64,000 bases of DNA from Aquimarina macrocephali JAMB N27 (GTDB lineage Bacteria > Bacteroidota > Bacteroidia > Flavobacteriales > Flavobacteriaceae): the NCBI RefSeq assembly GCF_000520995.1, contig NZ_JACA01000033.1, positions 62,001-126,000 on the forward strand. The letters are read 5' to 3'. A program made the translations under genes and the position numbers. Numbering within the stretch: the stretch's first letter is position 1; each line of letters starts with the position of its first letter. Below are positions 25,377-33,712 of the stretch, in pieces. The notes beneath the pieces were generated by a model, which did no database searches, was not told the DNA's origin, and saw only the letters and a program-made list of their open reading frames with translations.

Positions 25377-26612
25377 ATGATTTTTGGTAATTGTACATTT
25401 ATTTTTAAGAAGTATATAAACGTATTTGCTTTGTTTTTTTTATTTCTATTTTCAGAATGTGGCATTAAAGGCCCAATCATTCATAGTCCTTTACAGTTGA
25501 AGAATGCACCTAGAAAACTAGCTGTTTTTTTGGATGGAACTACCAATAATGAAAGTAGTTATACCAATGTTTCTAAATTATATAATCTTACCATATTACA
25601 AAATAACCCGAGCATAAGTGCAGTATATCTAAGAGGTGTAGGAAACGGAGGGGATCTTCTTGGTATGGTTACCGGATCTGGTATTAAAAGAGAAGTTTGT
25701 AATGGATATTTATATTTGGCAGAGCATTATAACCACCAGAGGGGAGACGAAATTTATCTTTTTGGTTTTAGTCGGGGAGCGTATGCTTCAAGAATTTTGG
25801 CAGGGTTAATTTATGTCGCGGGGATTGTAGATGTAAACCATATTCCGAAAAATAAACGACTGCAATTCATCAAAAAAATTTATGAAGCCCATAAGAGTAA
25901 AAAATCATTGCAGGAGCGTAGAGAAGATGTATATAAAGTGACACAACAGCAGATTGATCCCGATATATATAAGATAGAATTCATGGGGCTTTGGGATACT
26001 GTAGAAGCTTTGGGAATTCCTAAATATAATGAAGAATACTACGCACCCAAAAACAATTATTTAGATCAATTATGTAATGTGAAAAAAGCTGCTCATGCGT
26101 TATCCTTAAATGATAACCGAAGCTCGATTTTTACACCTGTGTTACTTACCCAACAGCGTTTAGTATCTAACTGTATCAATATAGTACCAGAAGATGTTGC
26201 CAATGAAGTTTGGTTTTTTGGAGCACATTCTGATGTAGGAGGAGGATATAGAAACACTAATATTAGTGGAGTCTCCTTAAATTGGATGATTGATCAGCTT
26301 GCAGATTATAAGTTATTACCTAAACATACAAGAGTATATGAGAATCGTTTTGATAAAACAAATAACCCTTCAAAAGGTTTTATAAGACTGTTTTACCCTA
26401 AAAATAGTCGTAAACTATCTTTTTTAGTTTCGAGAGATGGATATAAAACAGATAGGTTAAAGATTCATCAATCTGTTTTGGATCGACTAAAAGTATCTAT
26501 ACAAGCCTATGAAATTAATCTGATCAAGTTTTTTGGTGAATGTTTTAAGAAAAATACCACGGGAGGATATGATTATATAGAAGGCATAGATTGTTTTACA
26601 GTTGTAGAGTAA
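25377..26612 (+). CDS. DUF2235-domain alpha/beta hydrolase (Tle1-related), exported
   Basis: A 411-aa protein with a hydrophobic N-terminal signal or anchor (residues 8-26, ending in SEC, a poor lipobox). The DUF2235 fold shows the opening KLAVFLDGTTNNE, the nucleophile elbow GFSRGAY with Ser132, the Asp region FMGLWDTVEALG and GAHSDVGGGY carrying the His. This is the catalytic set of Tle1-type phospholipase effectors and related lipases. No type VI genes are nearby, so a role on the cell's own envelope or on imported lipid is as likely as an antibacterial one. It probably shares a transcript with the preceding lipoprotein. Confidence 0.82.
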   Translation: MIFGNCTFIFKKYINVFALFFLFLFSECGIKGPIIHSPLQLKNAPRKLAVFLDGTTNNESSYTNVSKLYNLTILQNNPSISAVYLRGVGNGGDLLGMVTGSGIKREVCNGYLYLAEHYNHQRGDEIYLFGFSRGAYASRILAGLIYVAGIVDVNHIPKNKRLQFIKKIYEAHKSKKSLQERREDVYKVTQQQIDPDIYKIEFMGLWDTVEALGIPKYNEEYYAPKNNYLDQLCNVKKAAHALSLNDNRSSIFTPVLLTQQRLVSNCINIVPEDVANEVWFFGAHSDVGGGYRNTNISGVSLNWMIDQLADYKLLPKHTRVYENRFDKTNNPSKGFIRLFYPKNSRKLSFLVSRDGYKTDRLKIHQSVLDRLKVSIQAYEINLIKFFGECFKKNTTGGYDYIEGIDCFTVVE

Positions 26613-26686
26613 TATAATCTAAATCTTTTGTGTCAAAAAGACCTTTCTATTTCTCTAATAAACTTGTTTTTTCGATAGATGGATGA

Positions 26687-27703
26687 TTACCTTTTTAATT
26701 CTATAATCTTTCCTTTTCGTAGTATTTTTAGTGTAAAAGAGCTATCAGGCTTTAGATTTTTGGCAAACTCTCCAAGCTTAACCAAGGCTTGATCGGTAAG
26801 GTCAAATTCAATAGCATCGAATGCTAAAATAATATCTCCACCAATAATTAATTTTTGACCATCTACAATAACTTCAGTGTCACCACCCTGTAATCCCATT
26901 TTGTATAAGATAGATCCAAAGACAACCCGTTGTACAAGTAATCCACTATTTTGAGGAACATTTAATAATCTCTTTGTCTTTCCTGTTAGTGGGTATGCGT
27001 CTAACCCTAACCCTAACCAGGGAGCCCTGTTATTCATCATCAGGTTTTTGGTGATGTTGGCGGTGGATGCAAATCCAATTCCCTCGAAACCGCCAGATTT
27101 GGTGAGAATCTGACTTACAACACCAATGACTTCACCTTTCATATTAAACATAGGACCACCAGAATTACCAGTGTTAATAGCGGCATCAGTTTGAATAAAT
27201 TCTGTATTCGTAAAAGGGTTGGTTCCTAACTTATTTTTAATAATCCCACTAATATATCCCGAAGAGAGAGAGTGACTGTATCCAAATGGAGCTCCTACGA
27301 TGAATACTTGTTCTCCTATTTTTATTAGATCAGAATCTCCAAAAGTAACAGTAACAGCATTTTTTTTGGGGATATCCAATTTAATTAAAGCCACATCTGC
27401 TGATTTAAAAGTAGAAATCACTTTTGCAGATCTAATTTCACCATCCAAAAATCTAACTCTTAATTGTTCTGCAGCAGCTACTACATGTGCTGCAGTAATG
27501 ATATCGGTATCAGAAATCATAAAACCAGAACCTAATCCTTCTGAAGTAACAGTTTTAGTAATACTGCCGGTTGACTCTAATTTTGCTTCTTGAGTAAAAA
27601 TTACTACTACAGCGGGGTTTACTTTTTCATAGAGCTTAGAAAGATCTTGTGCAGTACTTATGATTGTAAAGAAGAGTGTAATGATGGTTATAATAGGCTT
27701 CAT
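26687..27703 (-). CDS. Trypsin-like serine protease with PDZ-type end (HtrA/DegP-like)
   Basis: A 338-aa periplasmic protease. The start at 27703 is preferred because it begins a signal peptide (MKPIITIITLFFTIISTAQ); an upstream in-frame ATG at 27757 adds 18 residues before it. The catalytic triad is visible: His73 (TAAHVV), Asp103 (SADVALIKL) and Ser181 (NTGNSGGP). A single PDZ-like domain covers about residues 225-335 (GLLVQRVV, GDIILAFD). It is shorter than DegP (one PDZ, no second). Convergent with the DUF2235 gene. Confidence 0.9.
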   Translation of the reverse strand: MKPIITIITLFFTIISTAQDLSKLYEKVNPAVVVIFTQEAKLESTGSITKTVTSEGLGSGFMISDTDIITAAHVVAAAEQLRVRFLDGEIRSAKVISTFKSADVALIKLDIPKKNAVTVTFGDSDLIKIGEQVFIVGAPFGYSHSLSSGYISGIIKNKLGTNPFTNTEFIQTDAAINTGNSGGPMFNMKGEVIGVVSQILTKSGGFEGIGFASTANITKNLMMNNRAPWLGLGLDAYPLTGKTKRLLNVPQNSGLLVQRVVFGSILYKMGLQGGDTEVIVDGQKLIIGGDIILAFDAIEFDLTDQALVKLGEFAKNLKPDSSFTLKILRKGKIIELKR

Positions 27704-27859
27704 AATATTTTTTATAAGTAAATATAACAAAAACGAAGGGCCTGAGATAGCAATCAAAGCTATAAAACCTGTTGTATTTTATGTAACCTAAATTTGGGAC
27801 AATAGATGTAGGTTATTTTAGATCTGCAAACATTAAGTATTATTTTTGATGTCTATAAA

Positions 27860-27949
27860 GTTCACTTCAGGATTAGTTCACTTCACCTTCATATTTATCC
27901 GTTTCAGTATATAATTGGTATAAAATCGTATGAATTGCATATACATTTG
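27860..27949 (+). promoter_or_regulatory. LytTR-type promoter of the 28-kb exported-protein genes
   Basis: Half-sites start at 27860 (GTTCAC), 27881 (CTTCAC) and 27902 (TTTCAG, in CCGTTTCAG), each 21 bp apart, and TACATTTG (-7) starts at 27942, giving offsets 82, 61 and 40 exactly as in the other two arrays. The -7 position places transcription start near 27955, which rules out an earlier start codon at 27930 for the next gene. Confidence 0.75.
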
Positions 27950-27998
27950 TACAAAGAAATTCAGGAAATTTAAATTATTTGCTATAAAAACAAATCAT

Positions 27999-28652
27999 AT
28001 GAAAACGATATATAGAATTACAGGAATTATTTTAATTCTCGTTTCATTTTTAGGCACCAATACGATTCAGGCACAAAGAAGTGAAGACAAAAGAAGCAGA
28101 GGAACTAATACACATCGTAATTATAATACCAAACAATCTGTAGGAACAAATCATTACAGAGGAGATCGATACAGAACACAACCCATTCACAGGAATCCAC
28201 ATTACAGGTATCCAAGACGCCATAGAGTAATCAGAACATTACCTAGGCATCATGTTCGTGTTGTATATGGTGGTTTGCCATATTTCTATTATGCAGGTAT
28301 CTACTATACAGTGTATAATAATGCATATGTAACAGTATTACCTCCGGTTGGGTTTAGAATAACTGTTTTACCTGCGGGGTATACAAGATTGGTAGTAGGA
28401 CCATCGATATATTACTATCACTCTGGAGTATATTATGCAAATACTAGTGAACCTTATTCTGATGAACAAAAATATGAAGTAACCCATCCTCCGGTAGGAA
28501 CACTTTTGAAAACTATTCATGACGATGCAGAAGAAGTAGTAATTGATGGTAAAATATTCTATGACTACAATAATGTCCTATACAAAAAAGTATCCACTTT
28601 TGATGGTAATACTGCTTATGAGGTAGTTCATGTACATAAAGAAAATAAATAA
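27999..28652 (+). CDS. Exported Tyr/Arg-rich protein (DUF6515-like)
   Basis: A 217-aa secreted protein. The start at 27999 is chosen because it begins the signal peptide MKTIYRITGIILILVSFLG (cleaved near IQAQ) and lies downstream of the predicted promoter. The mature part has a basic His/Arg/Tyr-rich stretch (residues 27-85) followed by a repeating beta region with YFYYAGIYYTVYN, PPVGFRITVLPAGY and YYYHSGVYY, the pattern of DUF6515-type surface proteins. Function unknown. Its promoter carries the third LytTR-type array. Confidence 0.78.
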   Translation: MKTIYRITGIILILVSFLGTNTIQAQRSEDKRSRGTNTHRNYNTKQSVGTNHYRGDRYRTQPIHRNPHYRYPRRHRVIRTLPRHHVRVVYGGLPYFYYAGIYYTVYNNAYVTVLPPVGFRITVLPAGYTRLVVGPSIYYYHSGVYYANTSEPYSDEQKYEVTHPPVGTLLKTIHDDAEEVVIDGKIFYDYNNVLYKKVSTFDGNTAYEVVHVHKENK

Positions 28653-28680
28653 ATATAACTTTTTAAACCTTATACAATCT

Positions 28681-29415
28681 ATGAAAATGATTAACAATCT
28701 AATACTAGCTCTATTACTTATAAGTAGTGGTGTGAACGCACAGAACGCAAAAGAAGCTATCCAAAATACAAGACAAATTGTTGAGGGAAAAAGAAACCTG
28801 GAAAGAGATATTAAAGAATTGAAAGCTTTACAATTAAAAATAGTAGCGTTTAAAAAGGCTTTTGATATTCATGATCCATCAAAAACTAATATGCTGAAAC
28901 AAGATATTATTACCGATATGATAAGAGAAGTAAAGCAGAGTGAGGCCAAAGCAAAACAAGCAAGAATGGAGATTGCTCAAAGCTCTGCAGAAATTAGATC
29001 AGACAGAAGAGAGATTAGAAAAGATAGAGATGATAGCAATAGAGGTAGATATGATCGACGTGATGATCAAAAAGATTTGGTTAGGGATCAAGCCAATAAA
29101 CGAGATGATAAAAGAGATAGGAGGGACGATATTCGTGATTTTAGAGCGCAAATAACACGGGCAGAATACCAGGCATCATTACTGAAAGAACTAAAATCAT
29201 TTAACTTTTCATTTGACCCTGACATGATAGAGAAATCAATTGCTAATAAAAAGTTGATTCAGGAATTTGTACAATCTCTTAATGAGGATATTATGTCTAC
29301 AAAAAGAGAACTGGTAGAAGATAATCGAGAAAGACGTGAAGATAGAAGAGAACGTTATGATGATAGAAACGAACGTAACGAATATGATTTTGGTAAGAAA
29401 AGACGATTGAAGTAG
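28681..29415 (+). CDS. Exported Arg/Asp-rich coiled-coil protein
   Basis: A 244-aa protein. Start at 28681 gives the signal peptide MKMINNLILALLLISSGVNAQ; an earlier in-frame ATG would place it in the middle. The mature protein is a long charged helix with a strongly biased block at residues 105-160 (many RD, RRD, KRD, DDK) and a second at the C-terminus (RERREDRRERYDDR). It looks like an extended or disordered envelope protein. It follows the DUF6515-like gene by 28 bases and likely shares its LytTR-type promoter. No family recognised. Confidence 0.72.
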   Translation: MKMINNLILALLLISSGVNAQNAKEAIQNTRQIVEGKRNLERDIKELKALQLKIVAFKKAFDIHDPSKTNMLKQDIITDMIREVKQSEAKAKQARMEIAQSSAEIRSDRREIRKDRDDSNRGRYDRRDDQKDLVRDQANKRDDKRDRRDDIRDFRAQITRAEYQASLLKELKSFNFSFDPDMIEKSIANKKLIQEFVQSLNEDIMSTKRELVEDNRERREDRRERYDDRNERNEYDFGKKRRLK

Positions 29416-29620
29416 CGTGATTATTAGTAATATTAATATTTTATTTAAAGTAGCATTACTATAAGGTTAAAGCAATCGCTATCAGAAATAAAACATATAT
29501 TATAGCCTATTATAATTAATACATAGTGATATGCACTAGAATAGTTCTTAAAAAAACCTAAATTTATGAATCAGAAACCTTTATTTAGAATATAACACAC
29601 TAACCACTAAAGCACAAATC

Positions 29621-30019
29621 ATGAGAATTACTATCACCGCAATACTTTTATTAATGTTTATATCTGTATCTGCACAGGCACAAGAAGAAAAAGTAAAAGA
29701 AAAGGTGAAAATATTTACTTCGGGAGAAAAAGATAATCTACAATTCTTTTTTAAAGAACAGGTAGATAAAATGAAGCTTTCTGAAGATCTAAGAGATGAC
29801 TATTACGGTATTATCTTGTATTACACCAATAAAATGGGGCGTATAGGAAATAAAGATAAAGGATATACCGAAGCAGAGAAAAAAACAAAACTCGATGCTA
29901 TGGTAATCCAGCTAAATGATGAGGCTAAAGAAATTCTGACCAAAGAGCAATACCAAATACATAAAGAAAGCTTCGGTAAAATCGTAACTAGTGTATATAA
30001 CAGAAAAGGCTGGAAATAA
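29621..30019 (+). CDS. Small exported helical protein, unknown function
   Basis: A 132-aa protein with signal peptide MRITITAILLLMFISVSAQ (cleaved near AQAQ), then a Lys/Glu-rich helical body with LREDYY-like LRDDYYGIILYYTNKMG and a C-terminal SVYNRKGWK. The layout recalls small periplasmic LTXXQ-like helical proteins, but no motif is decisive. It has a 205-base leader gap with no LytTR-type repeats, so it is probably independently expressed. Confidence 0.7.
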   Translation: MRITITAILLLMFISVSAQAQEEKVKEKVKIFTSGEKDNLQFFFKEQVDKMKLSEDLRDDYYGIILYYTNKMGRIGNKDKGYTEAEKKTKLDAMVIQLNDEAKEILTKEQYQIHKESFGKIVTSVYNRKGWK

Positions 30020-30147
30020 GAATAAACCGAGCTTGTGAATATGAGCTCACATCAATTATAATTACACATCATCTTATTTATATGAAACGAACATTAAAAA
30101 AAATTAAAAATATTTTCATAAAGGGATATATTTAAAATTTTTAATGA

Positions 30148-30184
30148 GAGAACGTAGTGGTTACACACGTTCTCAGTTTTATAA
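30148..30184 (+). terminator. Hairpin terminator before the RND operon
   Basis: GAGAACGT (30148-30155) pairs with ACGTTCTC (30167-30174); GTG/CAC extends the stem inside past a bulged A, leaving a GTTA loop. TTTTAT follows. It can end the 29.6-kb gene or act in the leader of the efflux operon, whose GTG start is at 30222. Confidence 0.65.
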
Positions 30185-30221
30185 TTAATTTATTATTAAA
30201 TAATTACTAAAATTTAAACGT

Positions 30222-32564
30222 GTGAAAAAACTAAAGCTAGTATTTCTACTTGTTTTCATAAACATATTGGGGTATTCACAAACTTCGAAAACAGTAACTA
30301 TTGGTATTCTTGCCGATAAATCATCAGAAGAAACCCAACCTTTATTAGCAAAACTACAGAGTGAAATTAAATCAGTAGTGGGGCGTGATGCAACTGTTAT
30401 TTTTAAAGAGGTGTTAGAAAATGGATTTAATGTTGCTACTGCAAAAACAAATTATCAAACACTCCTGGACACTGATACCGATATTATTCTGGCTTTTGGA
30501 GTTGTTAATACTATTGTGCTATATCAAGAAAAAAACTATCCAAAACCTACCATTGTTTTCGGATCTGTAAATGGTGATTTTTATGACTTACCCGAAGGGC
30601 AGCAAACTTCTGAGATCGATAATATTACCTATCTCATTACTCCTTTTTCTTATACTAAAGATTTAGAGACCTTTCAATCCCTTTATGAGTATAAAAAAGT
30701 GGGTATTGTAATCGATGATGTTATCACTAATGTATTGCCGGTTAAAGCATTATTTGATGATTATTTTTCTAAAAAAGAATCATCTTATACATTGATTCCG
30801 CTTAAAGATAAAGGGAATATAGAAACAGATTTAAATGGTGTAGATGCTGTGTATATAGCAGCAGGGTTTTATTTAAGTGATGATGAGTTTTCGAGGCTGG
30901 TTACTACTATTAATTCAAAAAAAATACCATCATTTTCTGCTTATAGTAAAGAAGATGTAGAGAAAGGAATTCTAGCCTCTAACCAACCAGAAACGAATAT
31001 AGATCAATTTTTTAGACGTATTGCCCTTAATGTAGAAGCAATAATTAATGGTACAAACCCGTCTAAACTACCAATGTATGTAGAGTACAAAAATAAACTT
31101 TCTATAAATACAAATACCGCAAAACAGATTGGATTTCCATTGCGTTATAGCCTTATAGCAAAAGCAGATTTTATTGGAGAAGAAAACGGAATAACATCAG
31201 ATATTTCCTATTCTATTCTTGATATCATGAATGGGGTGGTAGAGAAAAACCTTTCACTTGATGCAGAACGAAAAAATATAGAGTTGAGTACGCAGGATGT
31301 AAAAACGGCAAAAAGTAGCTATTTACCAAATGTAACAGCCAATGCTACTGGTGTATATCTCGATCCTAAAGTAGCAGAAATTTCTAATGGTTCGAACCCA
31401 GAATTTTCAACCTCTGGAAATATAGCTCTGGAGCAAGTGATTTATTCTGAAAGTGCAGGAGCGAATATTACTATTCAGGAAAATTTACAAAAAGCACAAC
31501 AAGAAACATATAATGCAGCCGAATTAGATGCGATATTGAATGCTTCGGTAGCATATTTTAATGCCTTAATTCTGAAAACTAATTTACAGATTCAGAATCA
31601 AAACTTACAAGTCACCAAAAAGAACCTGGAGCTGGCAGATCAAAATTTTACTGCCGGAGAATCCGGAAAATCTGATGTATTACGTTTTAGAAGTCAGTTG
31701 GCACAAAACACTCAGAGTTTAATTGATGCAGGTAATCAAATGCAACAAGGGTTTAATACGATCAACCAATTAATGAATAATTCCATTTCAACAGAAATTG
31801 ATATTGATGACGCAGAAATTTCACAAGGATTATTTAAGAATTACAAGTATGAGGACTTTTTAGAGATTCTTGATGATCCAAAATTAAGGCCTGCGTTGAT
31901 TGATTTTTTGGTTGAAGAAGCAAAGAAGAACGCTCCCGAATTAAAAAACATCAACTATAATGTTGAAGCCACACAAAGAAACTATAGACTTAACAATACA
32001 GGACGATTTATTCCTACAGTGGCATTGCAAGGTAAATATAGCCTTGCTATTTCAGAATCAGGTAAAGGTTCTACAGTGCCTGCAGGAATCCCTACTGTAC
32101 CAGATGGAACATACAATGTAGGGGTAAATGTATCGTTGCCTATTTTTAAGCAAAACCAACGAAATATTAATAGGCAAACTGCAAGAATCCAGGAAGATCA
32201 ATTAATGATACAAAAAGGAAATGTAGAGTTGATTATTGAAAAAAATGTAAATGATATTTTATTAGATATGATCAATCAAATTGCCAATATCGAAATATCT
32301 AAAGTGTCAGAAGAAACTGCAAGAGAGAGTTTAGATCTCACACAAAATGCATATGCAGAAGGTGCCGTACCACTTATTCAATTGATTGATGCACAAACTA
32401 ATTACTTACAAACACAATTGGCTAGCGCAACAGCCAATTATAATTATTTATTAACTTCTATGCAGTTAGAAAGAGCCATTGGTTATTTCTTTTTAATGAA
32501 TACAGAGGCGAGTAATCAGGATTTTATTCGAAGAGTAAATGAATTTATATTAAGTAAGGATTAA
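30222..32564 (+). CDS. TolC-family outer-membrane efflux protein fused to a binding-protein-like domain
   Basis: A 780-aa protein starting with GTG. After a signal peptide (to about residue 20) residues 22-315 look like a type I periplasmic binding fold of the ABC_sub_bind class: TVTIGILADKSSEETQPLL, DIILAFGVVNTIV, KPTIVFGSV, YKKVGIVIDDV, VDAVYIAAGF. From about residue 325 a TolC domain follows with two repeats (LSLDAERKNIELSTQDVK and LELADQNFTAGESGKSDV; SLDLTQNAYAEGAVPLIQLID). A normal TolC is about 440 aa, so 300 residues are extra. First gene of a TolC, adaptor, RND-pump operon. Confidence 0.88.
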   Translation: MKKLKLVFLLVFINILGYSQTSKTVTIGILADKSSEETQPLLAKLQSEIKSVVGRDATVIFKEVLENGFNVATAKTNYQTLLDTDTDIILAFGVVNTIVLYQEKNYPKPTIVFGSVNGDFYDLPEGQQTSEIDNITYLITPFSYTKDLETFQSLYEYKKVGIVIDDVITNVLPVKALFDDYFSKKESSYTLIPLKDKGNIETDLNGVDAVYIAAGFYLSDDEFSRLVTTINSKKIPSFSAYSKEDVEKGILASNQPETNIDQFFRRIALNVEAIINGTNPSKLPMYVEYKNKLSINTNTAKQIGFPLRYSLIAKADFIGEENGITSDISYSILDIMNGVVEKNLSLDAERKNIELSTQDVKTAKSSYLPNVTANATGVYLDPKVAEISNGSNPEFSTSGNIALEQVIYSESAGANITIQENLQKAQQETYNAAELDAILNASVAYFNALILKTNLQIQNQNLQVTKKNLELADQNFTAGESGKSDVLRFRSQLAQNTQSLIDAGNQMQQGFNTINQLMNNSISTEIDIDDAEISQGLFKNYKYEDFLEILDDPKLRPALIDFLVEEAKKNAPELKNINYNVEATQRNYRLNNTGRFIPTVALQGKYSLAISESGKGSTVPAGIPTVPDGTYNVGVNVSLPIFKQNQRNINRQTARIQEDQLMIQKGNVELIIEKNVNDILLDMINQIANIEISKVSEETARESLDLTQNAYAEGAVPLIQLIDAQTNYLQTQLASATANYNYLLTSMQLERAIGYFFLMNTEASNQDFIRRVNEFILSKD

Positions 32565-32599
32565 TTATAAAACGATAACTGACTAATACACCAATAAGA

Positions 32600-33691
32600 A
32601 TGAAACTCACTAAATACATAATACTAACGGTACTTACATCTTTGGTGCTAAATGCTTGTAAAGAGAAAGAAGTAATAAAAAAAGAGATACTACGTCCTGT
32701 ACAATTTCAAGTCGTAGGAAGCTCTGATGCTCAAAAAATTAGAACTTTTAGTGGCATTGCCAAAGCCGGTGATGAGATTGAATTAAGTTTTAGAAGTAAC
32801 GGGATAATTACCGCGCTAAATATCAAAGTTGGACAGAAGGTAAATAAAGGAGACCTTATTGCTAAACTAGACAATGTACAGGCTAATCTGGCATATGAGC
32901 AATCAGTTTCTGCACTAAACAGTGCTAAGTCTGCTATGAATACGGCAAAATCTAGTTTGGATCGTATTAAATCTCTATATGAAAAAGGAAGTAATTCCTT
33001 GAGTGATTATGAAGCAGCAAAAAATTCATATCAAAACGCATTGGATCAATATGAGTCTGCAAAACGTAATAAAAGTATACAGCAATCACAGATCAGTTAC
33101 GGATATATCAAAGCTCCTAAAGCAGGTATTATTGCAGCAAAGAATAGCCAACTTAATGAAAATGTAAGTGCAGGACAGGTAATTGCGATATTAAATGCGG
33201 GAGATCAAACCAATATAGAAGTTGGGTTACCCGAAAATGTAATTAATAAGGTGCAATTGGGAATGAATCCAGAAATTTCTTTCTCTGCTTTAACAGGAAA
33301 AAAATTTAAAGGAAATATTATCGAAATTTCACCTATTGTAAATGAGGGTTCTGCAACATATCCTGTGAAAATAGATATTGCTGATGTAACAGAAGATATT
33401 AAACCCGGGATGACAGCAAATGTGACTTTTAATTTTGTAGATACTCAAACTAAAAATGATACAGCACTTGTTATTCCTGTAAAATCTGTAGGTGAAGATG
33501 GTGATGGTAATTTTGTATTTCTTATCGAATCTGAAGATGGAACCACAGGAATTGTAAAGAAACATCGTATAGAAATAGGAGAGCTTATAACTGGTGGCTT
33601 TAAAATCAAGAGCGGACTTACCGAAGGCCAAAAAATTGCTACAGCAGGACTACAAACCTTGTTGGATGGTCAAAAAGTAAAATTACAATAA
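32600..33691 (+). CDS. RND efflux periplasmic adaptor (MFP/HlyD-type) lipoprotein
   Basis: A 363-aa lipoprotein with Cys20 in LVLNAC. Adaptor architecture in order: lipoyl half (GIITALNIKVGQKVNKGDLIAKLD), a coiled-coil hairpin (about 95-155), second lipoyl half (YIKAPKAGIIAAKN), beta barrel (EISPIVNEGSATYPVKIDI) and membrane-proximal domain. It bridges the RND pump encoded 21 bases downstream to the TolC fusion encoded 35 bases upstream. Confidence 0.93.
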   Translation: MKLTKYIILTVLTSLVLNACKEKEVIKKEILRPVQFQVVGSSDAQKIRTFSGIAKAGDEIELSFRSNGIITALNIKVGQKVNKGDLIAKLDNVQANLAYEQSVSALNSAKSAMNTAKSSLDRIKSLYEKGSNSLSDYEAAKNSYQNALDQYESAKRNKSIQQSQISYGYIKAPKAGIIAAKNSQLNENVSAGQVIAILNAGDQTNIEVGLPENVINKVQLGMNPEISFSALTGKKFKGNIIEISPIVNEGSATYPVKIDIADVTEDIKPGMTANVTFNFVDTQTKNDTALVIPVKSVGEDGDGNFVFLIESEDGTTGIVKKHRIEIGELITGGFKIKSGLTEGQKIATAGLQTLLDGQKVKLQ

Positions 33692-33712
33692 TCGATATCA
33701 AAAGAATCAACT

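Noticed and set aside
27930..27998. Earlier start for the DUF6515-like gene
   Set aside because: It lies upstream of or within the predicted -7 element (27942-27949) and would bury the signal peptide.
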